Below are positions 26,349-34,707 of a stretch of DNA of 40,423 nt, in pieces. The notes under the pieces were generated by a model. The model did no database searches and was not told where the DNA came from. It was given only the letters and a program-made list of their open reading frames with translations. Numbering within the stretch: the stretch's first letter is position 1; the number at the start of each line of letters is the position of its first letter. Both the position numbers and the translations under genes were made by a program. The stretch is from NCBI RefSeq assembly GCF_004153165.1, contig NZ_SEMD01000003.1, positions 210,366 through 250,788 of the forward strand, given 5' to 3'. The DNA comes from Sporolactobacillus sp. THM7-4 (GTDB lineage: Bacteria; Bacillota; Bacilli; Bacillales; Sporolactobacillaceae).

Positions 26349-27413
26349 GTGAAAAAAATTATGTTTGTATTACCGCATGTATCTGGAAAAGGTGGAATCG
26401 AAACAGTTGTTAAAACTGTTGTCAATGAATTTAAGGAGAAAAAAATATTTAACTCGTTTCTACTAATATTAGGTGGTAGCGATAATAAAGTGTGGCTTAA
26501 TGGATTAAATGTAAACTATAGGGAAACAGCATACTTAAAATCAAAAGAACTCCGAATAATTCCATACCTCTATTTTATATTTAAGTATGTTAAGCAAGAA
26601 AAGCCTGATGTTATAATCGGACTAAGTCCAGTAATGTGTTTATTATTAAAATTAGTCAGAAAAATCACTGATAAAAAATTTACCATTGTATCTTGGATTC
26701 ATTTTTCATTAAATATTGATATGATAGGAAATAAAAAAAAGTTAATCAAATATGCTGATTATCACTTATCAATAAGTACAGGGATTACAACACAATTAAT
26801 TGATTTAGGGATAAATCCATCAAGAATTTTTACCATATTTAATCCTGTAGAACCTACTAAAAAAACAATTCCACGTCCTCGAGATATGGTGGTTTTTGTA
26901 TATATTGGTAGAGTCATCTTTGAAGGTCAAAAACGTTTAAAGGATTTACTAACAGCCTTGTCTAGTACAAATGAAAAATGGAAGTTAGAGGTAATAGGTG
27001 ATGGGAAGGATCTTAAATTATGCAAACAATACTCTAAACAATTAAAGATAAATGATAAGATTGTATGGCACGGATGGCTATCAAATCCATGGGAAAGAGT
27101 GAACCTAGCGACTGCTTTAGTACTTACTTCTGAATATGAAGGGTTACCAATGGTTTTAGCTGAAGCAATTTCTAGAGGCATCTATTGTATAAGTTCTGAT
27201 TGTGAAACAGGTCCAAGGGATATTATTAGACAAAACGTTAATGGTGAATTATATCAGCCAGGGAATCTAGACCAGTTAAGTCAAATTTTAAGAGGAGTTA
27301 CGCGAGGAAAAGTATTACCAGATCAGAATAAAATGAAGTCTTCTATTGAAAATCTTTACATTAATAATTATATAAATAATTTTGTATCAGCAATTTCTAG
27401 TATTGATAGATAA
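26349..27413 (+). CDS. GT4-family glycosyltransferase (paralogue of the gene at 23043)
   Basis: A 354-residue GT-B enzyme: IMFVLPHVSGKGGIETVV at the N-terminus, IVSWIHFSLN, FVYIGRVIFEGQKRLKDLL (about 184-202), LEVIGDGKDL, WHGWLSNPWERV, and SEYEGLPMVLAEAISRGIYC (about 259-278) with the GT4 glutamate pair. Residue-by-residue similarity to the gene at 23043 is high through both domains, so they arose by duplication but may now use different acceptors. The GTG start has GAAGGAG upstream. It follows about 1 kb of decayed sequence, so it may have its own promoter; none is clear. Confidence 0.9.
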   Translation: MKKIMFVLPHVSGKGGIETVVKTVVNEFKEKKIFNSFLLILGGSDNKVWLNGLNVNYRETAYLKSKELRIIPYLYFIFKYVKQEKPDVIIGLSPVMCLLLKLVRKITDKKFTIVSWIHFSLNIDMIGNKKKLIKYADYHLSISTGITTQLIDLGINPSRIFTIFNPVEPTKKTIPRPRDMVVFVYIGRVIFEGQKRLKDLLTALSSTNEKWKLEVIGDGKDLKLCKQYSKQLKINDKIVWHGWLSNPWERVNLATALVLTSEYEGLPMVLAEAISRGIYCISSDCETGPRDIIRQNVNGELYQPGNLDQLSQILRGVTRGKVLPDQNKMKSSIENLYINNYINNFVSAISSIDR

Positions 27414-27476
27414 TTTAAAGTAATAGCTATCTTATTCAAGTTAAAGTGGTCATTATATATGAGGAGAATAGGTAAT

Positions 27477-28367
27477 ATGAAAATTGGATGTGTTGTCGTC
27501 ACCTATAATAAAGTTGAACTGCTAAAAGAATGCATTTCTGCTATTTTAAACCAAACGCTTAGAGTTGATAAGCTTTTTATAGTTGATAATTGTAGTAACG
27601 ATAATACAAGTAACTATGTGAAGAATTTAATAGAAAGGCACAATAACATTTATTATTATCGGTTAGAAAAAAATATTGGGGGAGCTGGCGGATTCAATTA
27701 TGGACTTAAAAAGGCATATTGTTCAGATGTTGATTATATATGGATGATGGATAATGATACAATTCCAAAAAATGATGCTTTGGAAAAATTATGTAATTAT
27801 ATTAATAAATTAAAATGGGGATTTCTTTGTAGTAATGTTAGATGGATTGATGATAAACCATGTTTAATGAACATACCGTCAATATCAATTGTTTGGAACG
27901 AATATGTTAAAGAAGGACTTATTAAGGTTGAAAGTACATCATTTGTTTCCTTGTTTATTAATAAAAAGATTATTGAGGAAGTTGGATATCCAATTAAAGA
28001 CTTTTTTATTTGGGGAGATGATGTAGAATTTACTTCAAGAATTACAACGAGAAGTGCTGGATATATGGTTATAGATAGCGAAGTTGTTCACAAGATGACG
28101 TTGAATCAATCAACAGATCTAATTAAGGAAGATAAGAGTAGATTAGGTCGATATTTTTATGCAGGAAGAAATACAGGATATATAGTTAGAAAAAAGGGAA
28201 TAATTGCATTTGTTAAAAATATTTTCAGAACAATTATAATGCTTTATAAAATAGTTGGAACCAGAAATCAAAATAAAATAAGTAAAATAGGTGTTGTGCT
28301 TAAAGGATTCGTCTTTGGCTTGTTTTTTAATCCTAAAATAGAACAAGTGAGTAAGAAAAAATATTAG
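27477..28367 (+). CDS. GT2 glycosyltransferase, galactofuranosyl/rhamnosyl-transferase-like
   Basis: A 296-residue GT-A enzyme. Motifs are GCVVVTYNKVELLKECI, FIVDNCSNDNT (about 33-43), NIGGAGGFNYGLKKA (about 65-79) and the DXD-like WMMDNDTIP (about 88-96). The IGGAGGFNYG plus MMDNDT combination is typical of the GT2 branch holding galactofuranosyl- and rhamnosyltransferases, which fits the UDP-galactopyranose mutase at 35961. The ATG at 27477 is preferred because GAGGAG lies 10 bases upstream; an ATG six codons earlier overlaps that site. A C-terminal hydrophobic stretch may touch the membrane. A dead transposase follows. Confidence 0.88.
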   Translation: MKIGCVVVTYNKVELLKECISAILNQTLRVDKLFIVDNCSNDNTSNYVKNLIERHNNIYYYRLEKNIGGAGGFNYGLKKAYCSDVDYIWMMDNDTIPKNDALEKLCNYINKLKWGFLCSNVRWIDDKPCLMNIPSISIVWNEYVKEGLIKVESTSFVSLFINKKIIEEVGYPIKDFFIWGDDVEFTSRITTRSAGYMVIDSEVVHKMTLNQSTDLIKEDKSRLGRYFYAGRNTGYIVRKKGIIAFVKNIFRTIIMLYKIVGTRNQNKISKIGVVLKGFVFGLFFNPKIEQVSKKKY

Positions 28368-28439
28368 ACAAATTTCACCAATAAATTAGCCATTATGGTT
28401 AAAAATTACCTAAATCAACTATTCAGCTTCTCTGGTTCT

Positions 28440-29150
28440 TTCCTGAGTGCCTGGGTCGGCGTTTGGCAACTCAAGACCGAGGGAGGTGGTTCAGTACTCG
28501 CACCATTTTGTGACTAACGCTGAGATTATTGCATAATTGCCTTACTCTACGGAATAAGTGGCAAACTAAGCCGTTATATCCTGTGTCCATCGCTAGCTTT
28601 CATACCGCATACAGATGCGCTTAGTAGACCTGGCTCCCTTAATTCTTTAGCTGATCCGTCAGTTTTGAAAACTCGCTTCCATTATCCGCCGTGATCGTAC
28701 GTGAACACTAAGGTGAACAAGAAACTGTATTGTTTTGTCAATGGCGGGGTACGTAGACGACGGAGTCGGGATCCTTGGAGTCGATTTTTCGAGTGATGGC
28801 GCTGCGCGTCTTTTGTTCGACCAGCTTCAGAAGGATATAGTCTTGCTTCTTTTCAGGCTGATCCACCGTGTCAATTTCCCAATAACTGAATTATCGGCTC
28901 GTATATACATCTGTCCGCCGTTGCTGATGCTTCTTTACAGATGCTTGACGTTAGGCTGATGTCCGACTTTTTCGTCCCGTAGCGGAGCTAGATCGGCAGA
29001 CCCAGATTCTTCACACTCAGGGATCCCCCCCGGTGGGATGTAGCGGTACAGCGTCAAGGTGTTACTCTGGCCATGTGCCCACAAACTGTGTCGCTTTAAA
29101 CGGTCACGTAAGCCGCATTCGGGACTAGGATCCCTTAGAAAAAAGGCTAT
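28440..29150 (-). pseudogene. IS30-family transposase relic
   Basis: The minus strand translates in several frames to fragments of an IS30-type DDE transposase: TLYRYI, then YWEIDTVD, KKQDYILLKLVEQKTRSAIT, ITADNGSEFSKL (the second catalytic aspartate region), NGL, and LCNNLS near the C-terminus. Stops and frameshifts break the frame throughout, and no terminal inverted repeats could be assigned. It fills the gap between the GT2 and GH43-like genes, so an old insertion is the likely origin of this spacing. Confidence 0.75.
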
Positions 29151-29280
29151 CAAAAAGTTAGTAAGTGTTCGACAATGGATGGACTGCCTCTTTACATCAA
29201 TGTTTATCTAGCTAATTTGAACTGTAAAAGTTGAGTACGGGATATAAGTTGCCAAATTAATTAGATTTGGAGAGATATCA

Positions 29281-30228
29281 TTGAAAAGGAAAATTATCTG
29301 GTGTATCCTCACTCTTTTATTAATTTTGGTTTTTACTTTTCTGATAAATGAGTACAATAAAAATAGTTCAAAAAAAACAAATTATCCCTATATAGTATCG
29401 GCTTTTTCCGGACATAACGGCTCTAACCTGGATTTATATACCACAAATAATTTAAAAGACTTTAAACCGCTTAATAAAAAAAAGCTTTTTGAACCACCGT
29501 CTAATAATCTTAGAGATCCTTCAATTATTTTTTATAATCATCATTTTTATGTGTGTTACACAGGAAGACCGGAAAATAAGCCAGGGTTTATGGTTGCTGA
29601 ATCCCCTGACTTAATACATTGGGACCAACATTATATCGATATACCTAAAGAATATATTACAACATATGCACCTCAATGGTTTGTAGATGGGGATAAAATT
29701 AGTATATTACTTAGTCTGACTAATGGAATAAAGGAAAATGATATATTTAATAATAATATTCTGTTTTTTAAATCATATATTATGATATCCAAGGATCGAT
29801 CTTTAATGAATTATACTCTCCCTATGCCGATAAACTATTCAAAAAATGATAACCATATTGACCCATGTATGACAAAAAGGAATGGTAAATACTACATATT
29901 TGTAAAAAACGAACATGACAGGTTAATTGATGAGTTTGTGTCCGACCAATTAATAGGAAACTATTCATTTATTCAAACGATAAATTTTGGCGATCCGGTT
30001 GAAGGACCTTCTATTATAAGGAAGAATGGAAGATATTATTTATTTGCAGATAAATATACTTTAAATGAATCATCCTTAGTCACTTCTTATGATCTATTGA
30101 CTTGGTCTAAACCAATGAAAGTTGAATCAACAGACAAGGTAAGAACCCAACATTTTGATATTTTCCATTTGAACGCTGAATCATATCGAATTGCAGAAAA
30201 ATTATCAGAAGAATTGATGGGTAATTAA
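29281..30228 (+). CDS. Membrane-anchored GH43-like five-bladed propeller protein
   Basis: A 315-residue protein with an N-terminal membrane anchor (about 5-22) and an extracellular GH43-type propeller. The blades show LRDPSIIFYNHHFYVCYTG (about 77-95), YAPQWFVDGDK, HIDPCMTKRNGKYYIFVKNE (about 197-216) and VEGPSIIRKNGRYYLFADKY (about 239-258). RDPSI, HIDP and EGPSI are where GH43 enzymes carry the general base aspartate, the modulating aspartate and the acid glutamate, so activity on furanosides is plausible. With glf nearby, a galactofuranose- or arabinofuranose-type substrate is an inference. The TTG start follows GGAGAG. It may trim or process the polymer outside the cell. Confidence 0.78.
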   Translation: MKRKIIWCILTLLLILVFTFLINEYNKNSSKKTNYPYIVSAFSGHNGSNLDLYTTNNLKDFKPLNKKKLFEPPSNNLRDPSIIFYNHHFYVCYTGRPENKPGFMVAESPDLIHWDQHYIDIPKEYITTYAPQWFVDGDKISILLSLTNGIKENDIFNNNILFFKSYIMISKDRSLMNYTLPMPINYSKNDNHIDPCMTKRNGKYYIFVKNEHDRLIDEFVSDQLIGNYSFIQTINFGDPVEGPSIIRKNGRYYLFADKYTLNESSLVTSYDLLTWSKPMKVESTDKVRTQHFDIFHLNAESYRIAEKLSEELMGN

Positions 30229-30659
30229 AATGGTTAAATCAGATAATCTCCCTCTAATAGGTAGAGGCTATTGAATGCTTATATATAAAGAAACATGCCT
30301 CTTCGCTAAACAATATGGGTCTATAGACTAGTTTTTAAGTTCATACTGGATAGTAAACTTTGAAAATACCCAGAGGTAATGAGCCAGCACTTTGGCCTGA
30401 ACCGGATTTATACCCTGCTGAGAGAGACTAGGTAAACAGCAATTTCGGCAATTTTCTCGTTATAAACTTGGAGAGATGTCTCAGGACTACTCTACGCATT
30501 TTTGTCCGGTTTGAGAATACATGTTCTCTGTTAGGCTATTATTCTTTAAAAGTCTACTAAAAATCATGACAAAAATTAATACTGATACCGGGTTCAGTAA
30601 ACCCTAATTAAAATGGTATACTATCAATATATATATAAAAAGTGATTAGAGGATAAACG
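30229..30659. other. Gap with an IS-end-like 17-mer and a putative promoter
   Basis: No credible gene in about 430 bases. GCCTCTTCGCTAAACAA at 30297-30313 is identical to 34332-34348 inside the left end of the IS3-family element, hinting at an old related insertion. Other short open frames did not match any family I know. An extended -10 (TGGTATACT) closes the gap. Confidence 0.5.
30614..30622 (+). promoter_or_regulatory. Extended -10 promoter of the SGNH hydrolase gene
   Basis: TGGTATACT lies about 38 bases before the ATG at 30660. No strong -35 is seen at 17 bases, which is usual for extended -10 promoters. Confidence 0.45.
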
Positions 30660-31418
30660 ATGAAAAAACTTACTATGGTTTCTTGTTCGGTAGTACTGGT
30701 TTTAATTAGTTTAATGACCGGTATCTATACGTACAATCAAAAAATTGAACGAACTAGAGTTTCCCAGCAACCATATGTAAAGCAGCAAGCGAAAGAGGAG
30801 AAGATTTTAGCAGAAAAGGAGGCAAAAGCAGAAGCGAAGAGAAAAGCAGAAGAAAAAGCTATTTATGAAAAGCATAAGGGAGAAACGCTTATTTATTCCC
30901 CCATGGGAGACAGCTTGGCTTTCGGATATTTTAGTACTAGCGAAAGCAGAAGATATATAAATGTTTTGGGTCAACTAATCCACGATAAATTGGGATATAA
31001 TGTCAAAATAGAGGGGGATAAATTATCAGGAGCGACCGTATGGAATAATGGTATACCTGATTTAAACTGGGTAAAAAATCAGCAGCCAGATTTAGTCACC
31101 ATAGAATACGGAACAAATGATCTTGATAAAAATGATACTCGTCATTATGTATCTCCAAGCAAATTTAAACGAGGATTGGAAATAATGATCGATAAATTAA
31201 GAAATTCACCAAAAAAGCCAAAAATCATTTTGTTGACTACTTGGAATAAATGGGATCCTTCAATTCCATACGATAATGCTATTAAAGCTGTTGGAAAGCA
31301 AAAAAGGGTACCTGTTGCAGATCTGTCAACAATATGGAGAAACTATCAAGGAGTAGTAAGTATACCAGGATTAAAAACCTATCAGTATTATGAGCACCAT
31401 GATTTATCGGATAGATAA
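30660..31418 (+). CDS. SGNH/GDSL-type esterase, frameshifted before its Asp-His motif
   Basis: A 252-residue product with a signal anchor (about 4-24) and a charged coiled-coil-like Ala/Glu/Lys stretch (about 43-72). The SGNH domain has SPMGDSLAFG (about 80-89, block I nucleophile serine) and IEYGTNDLDKND (about 147-158, block III). The frame ends at 31418 with SDR and a stop. In another frame the missing block V follows directly: NLHPNDTGHQMIAEEVFKQC, ending at 31494. The break coincides with a doubled GATA (31410-31417); removing one GATA restores SDNLHPNDTGH. As written the protein lacks the catalytic Asp-His pair and should be inactive. It probably acted as an exopolysaccharide O-acyl esterase, which fits the acyltransferase downstream. 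Confidence 0.85.
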   Translation: MKKLTMVSCSVVLVLISLMTGIYTYNQKIERTRVSQQPYVKQQAKEEKILAEKEAKAEAKRKAEEKAIYEKHKGETLIYSPMGDSLAFGYFSTSESRRYINVLGQLIHDKLGYNVKIEGDKLSGATVWNNGIPDLNWVKNQQPDLVTIEYGTNDLDKNDTRHYVSPSKFKRGLEIMIDKLRNSPKKPKIILLTTWNKWDPSIPYDNAIKAVGKQKRVPVADLSTIWRNYQGVVSIPGLKTYQYYEHHDLSDR

Positions 31419-31494
31419 TTTGCATCCTAATGATACGGGTCATCAAATGATTGCTGAAGAGGTATTTAAGCAATGTTATAACATTCTAAAATAG
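31410..31494 (+). pseudogene. Detached C-terminal block of the SGNH esterase
   Basis: Reading DNLHPNDTGHQMIAEEVFKQ and a few more residues to TAG at 31492-31494, this is block V of an SGNH hydrolase, in the +1 frame relative to the gene at 30660. It has no start of its own. Confidence 0.8.
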
Positions 31495-31668
31495 GCAAAG
31501 AAAAACAGACAAATAGACTTATTAATTGCTAATTAATAAAATACCGGCTAATTATGTATCAATTTAATAAGGACCATCAATTTTTTTTACTAATCACTTA
31601 AAAACAAATGTTTGTTTTAGATTTTTGATATAAATTATATAAATTAAAATGACTGTAGGAGTATAAGA

Positions 31669-32673
31669 ATGAGAAACGTTGGTATTGACGCGTTAAAAGT
31701 ATTGTCATGCTTTGGTGTGGTGGTACTACACGTAGCAGGATTAAATGCTACGACATCTAATCATTTCATTTTCGAGAATATATATTATTACGCAGCTACT
31801 TTTTCAATACCCATTTTTTTCATGGTAAACGGGTATTTACTTCTTAATAAAAAAGAGCTTAATTATAAATATATATTTAAAAAGCTAATTGGCATATTAA
31901 AAATTGTAATTGCTTGGAATACTCTAATGTTTGTTGCTATGCTTCTAGTAAAACATAATCTAATTAATCCATTTAAGGAATCTTTAGGAAGCCTAATTCA
32001 AAAAGGGTATTTTTTTCAGTTTTGGTTTTTTGGTTCACTAATTATTATTTATTTATGTTTACCCTTGATTTTTAGAGTGTTCAAAACGACAAGATATGCA
32101 ATTTTGCTGCTAATTGGTTGTTTTTTGGTTTGCATAACTATAGATATAATTAGTTTAGTTTACGAATATCCAATGCAGTCTTACGTCATACAGACGTTTC
32201 GATTATGGACTTGGTTTATGTATTATTTTTTAGGTGGTATTCTGGGAAAAAAATCTATAATATATTATATAACTAATAAGATTTCAATAGTATTCCTAAG
32301 TGCAATCTTAATATTGCTATCCGTATTGACCATTTTGTATGAGATATACGTTGCACATATTATTTACCAGTATCCTTGGGCCGAGTATTTTTATGATAAC
32401 ATAATCGTTATTTTATTAGTAATGTCATTGTTTATATTTGTTACGAGGATAAATTATGATAGAATATCAACTTTAGTTATTGAGTTTATTTCTCCACATA
32501 TTATGGGCATTTATATAATTCATGCAACTTTTATTAAGGGATTTAATCACTATTATCCGTTTAATAGTGTTATCATGAATATAATATTAATAGTTCTTGT
32601 TTTTGGATGCTCATTGTTTTTTTCAATTATTCTATCCAGAATCCCATATTTAAGAAAAATTATTCAATTTTAA
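31669..32673 (+). CDS. Acyltransferase 3 family membrane protein (O-acyltransferase)
   Basis: A 334-residue polytopic membrane protein with about ten hydrophobic segments. It begins GIDALKVLSCFGVVVLHVAG, the acyltransferase-3 opening with the conserved histidine (H23), and then FSIPIFFMVNGYLLL (about 45-59), which matches the family. Such enzymes acetylate or succinylate sugars of surface polysaccharides from the membrane. A GTAGGAG site precedes the ATG. Together with the SGNH esterase upstream it forms an acylation and deacylation pair by inference. The DNA is very AT-rich. Acyl group and target sugar unknown. Confidence 0.88.
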   Translation: MRNVGIDALKVLSCFGVVVLHVAGLNATTSNHFIFENIYYYAATFSIPIFFMVNGYLLLNKKELNYKYIFKKLIGILKIVIAWNTLMFVAMLLVKHNLINPFKESLGSLIQKGYFFQFWFFGSLIIIYLCLPLIFRVFKTTRYAILLLIGCFLVCITIDIISLVYEYPMQSYVIQTFRLWTWFMYYFLGGILGKKSIIYYITNKISIVFLSAILILLSVLTILYEIYVAHIIYQYPWAEYFYDNIIVILLVMSLFIFVTRINYDRISTLVIEFISPHIMGIYIIHATFIKGFNHYYPFNSVIMNIILIVLVFGCSLFFSIILSRIPYLRKIIQF

Positions 32674-32701
32674 TAATAATTTTAGGTAGAGGTTAATTAA
32701 T

Positions 32702-34141
32702 ATGTCATTATATTTAATGCCCTTCTCACTTCTAGTTAAGCATTACTTTACTGACTTTAATGGTCAATTGGCGGAATTGCCTATCTATTTAATGATTAGT
32801 TGTGTCATTATTTATCTAATACAAGGAAACAAAGTATATTTCCATTCTATAATAAGAATTAAATCAGTGATATGTTTATTTGTATTTCTCACTTTACAAT
32901 TAGTTGCGGTTTTAATCAGTTATGCAGAAATTGGTAATAGTATTTATAATGTTAAACCGTTTATTGGTTATATGAATTTTATCAAATTTTTAATGCCAAT
33001 TATTTTAATTTACTTTTTAGTCCGGACTCTAGTTAATAAAAGAAGAGATATCCATATGTTCTTATTTGGATCGTTTATCTCAACGATAATTATTCTGTTT
33101 GTAACGTATACTCAATTATTATCATCTTTAATGCCCCAGTCATCCTTACTAAATAATCTTACTTCGTTCTATGGTTATTTGTTTGAAGCTAGAAATTTAG
33201 ACGTTCCTGAATGGTACGTTATGGGGAGCTATGTTCAAACACTAGGAAGGGTAAACGGGTTTTTTAGCGAATCAGGAATGCTTGCTGCATATTTAAGTAT
33301 AGTTTGTTTACCCTTTATAATGTCTGCAATAAAAAATAAAAATGATATTTTCCTTAGAAAAAAATATAATCCTTTGATGTATTATTCATTATTTCTCCTA
33401 ATAATAGGTATATTGCTACTTGCAAAGACAAGTACAGGATTAGTAGCTATACTAGTTATCTTTCTTTTAATGCTCAAATCCATGCCACCTAAACGAAAAA
33501 TTACTGTGGGTTTGTTAATAGTTTGTATTTTGGGATTTATTATTATTCTTTATTATAAAAACCAACATGTTAGTCAATTGATAAATTATTATACTTTTGA
33601 AAGGTCAGACTCTAGTTCGAATGATAATCGTATTGGCGGAACATTAGGACTGATAATTTCTATTATGCATAGACCCTTCCTTGGAACAGGATTTTCTTAT
33701 TTAAATTATTATTTAAATGAATACATTCCTGATTGGTCAAGAAACAACTTTGAATTCTATCAGTTTACTACAATTCGTCATTCATTTCCCATAATGAGTA
33801 ATCTATTTGGATGGATGTGTCAATTTGGTACAATAGTAGTTATTGGATTTATAATATATATCCTAAGACTTTCAAAGGAAATAAAATTGCTAATAAAAAT
33901 AATTAATAATCCTTCTGAGTATTTTTATTTTCAAACAATCTATGATGCTATGAGTTTAAGTGTTTTATTGTTTTTTATATTATCATTACTTGGTTTTGTT
34001 TGGAGCGAACCAGGATATTTAATCTTGTTTTTCTTCTTTGTTTCGTTTAGGCAATATCTAAAGAGACAATATAATTCACAAAATATTAGTAAAGCTTCAG
34101 TTCAAAAATCAACCAATGGCCTTAATCGAGTTGCACAGTAG
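32702..34141 (+). CDS. Wzy-like polysaccharide polymerase / O-antigen ligase-like membrane protein
   Basis: A 479-residue protein with about 11-12 membrane segments and a long central loop (about residues 138-205). The segment GRVNGFFSESGMLAAYLSIV (about 182-201) and the later STGLVAILVIFLLMLKS (about 246-262) plus GTGFSYLN (about 325-332) resemble O-antigen ligase/polymerase-fold proteins. In a Wzx/Wzy locus it would join lipid-linked repeat units on the outer face of the membrane. Sequence conservation in this family is low, so the call rests on topology, length and context next to the flippase and acyltransferase. GGTAGAGG precedes the ATG. Confidence 0.82.
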   Translation: MSLYLMPFSLLVKHYFTDFNGQLAELPIYLMISCVIIYLIQGNKVYFHSIIRIKSVICLFVFLTLQLVAVLISYAEIGNSIYNVKPFIGYMNFIKFLMPIILIYFLVRTLVNKRRDIHMFLFGSFISTIIILFVTYTQLLSSLMPQSSLLNNLTSFYGYLFEARNLDVPEWYVMGSYVQTLGRVNGFFSESGMLAAYLSIVCLPFIMSAIKNKNDIFLRKKYNPLMYYSLFLLIIGILLLAKTSTGLVAILVIFLLMLKSMPPKRKITVGLLIVCILGFIIILYYKNQHVSQLINYYTFERSDSSSNDNRIGGTLGLIISIMHRPFLGTGFSYLNYYLNEYIPDWSRNNFEFYQFTTIRHSFPIMSNLFGWMCQFGTIVVIGFIIYILRLSKEIKLLIKIINNPSEYFYFQTIYDAMSLSVLLFFILSLLGFVWSEPGYLILFFFFVSFRQYLKRQYNSQNISKASVQKSTNGLNRVAQ

Positions 34142-34330
34142 GAATCTACTATGCAACAAATTCCTTACCATGCAGTAGAACATTATAAGTAGCGTTTGCT
34201 GAACATTAAAAAGGTTTGCGAGTGTTAAATTATATGCAAGGGAAGACTCTGGATTTCCAAACATTTACGAAAAATCTTGCACATGGGGCAATTTAATGGT
34301 TAATATCAGTATAATGGACCCAAGAATTTA

Positions 34331-34365
34331 GGCCTCTTCGCTAAACAACAAAGTAGCGAAGAGCC
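34331..34365. repeat. Hairpin inside the left end of the IS
   Basis: GGCTCTTCGCTA-type arms (34331-34343 and 34354-34365) form a 12-bp stem with one bulged C around AACAACAAAG. Such a structure could block read-through into the transposase genes. There is no T-run. Confidence 0.7.
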
Positions 34366-34404
34366 GAATTTAGACACGAAATAAGGATGTGTTAAGGTAG
34401 ATCT

Positions 34405-34707
34405 ATGAAACGAAAATCTTACTCTCAAACATTCAAAGTCAAAGTCGTGCTCGAAATTCTGAAAGAGGAAAAGACGTTAAGCGAATTGTCCTCTACGTAC
34501 GGTGTTCATGTCAATCAGCTTCGGCAATGGAAAAAGACAGCCCTAGACAAGCTCCCACAGCTCTTCGATCGTAAGCAGAATGATCAGAGCCGGATGCAGG
34601 AGGAATACGAAGAAAAAATTGACCGACTCTATGGCGAAGTGGGACGTTTAACCACGGAACTCTCGTGGCTTAAAAAAAAATCTGGCTACGACGATGTCAC
34701 GCGATGA
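34405..34707 (+). CDS. IS3-family transposase OrfA
   Basis: A 100-residue DNA-binding protein with the helix-turn-helix opening YSQTFKVKVVLEILKEEKTL and VHVNQLRQWKK (about 35-45), then a leucine-zipper-like C-terminal helix (EEYEEKIDRLYGEVGRLTTE) ending WLKKKS. A run of nine A residues (34672-34680) lies near the end. OrfB overlaps by 14 bases in the +1 frame, not the -1 frame usual for IS3 elements, so OrfB is probably translated from its own ATG by coupling. AAGGTAG precedes the start. Confidence 0.92.
   Translation: MKRKSYSQTFKVKVVLEILKEEKTLSELSSTYGVHVNQLRQWKKTALDKLPQLFDRKQNDQSRMQEEYEEKIDRLYGEVGRLTTELSWLKKKSGYDDVTR

Noticed and set aside
28735-28959. 74-residue plus-strand open frame
   Set aside because: The opposite strand carries clear IS30 transposase remnants, so this is a shadow.
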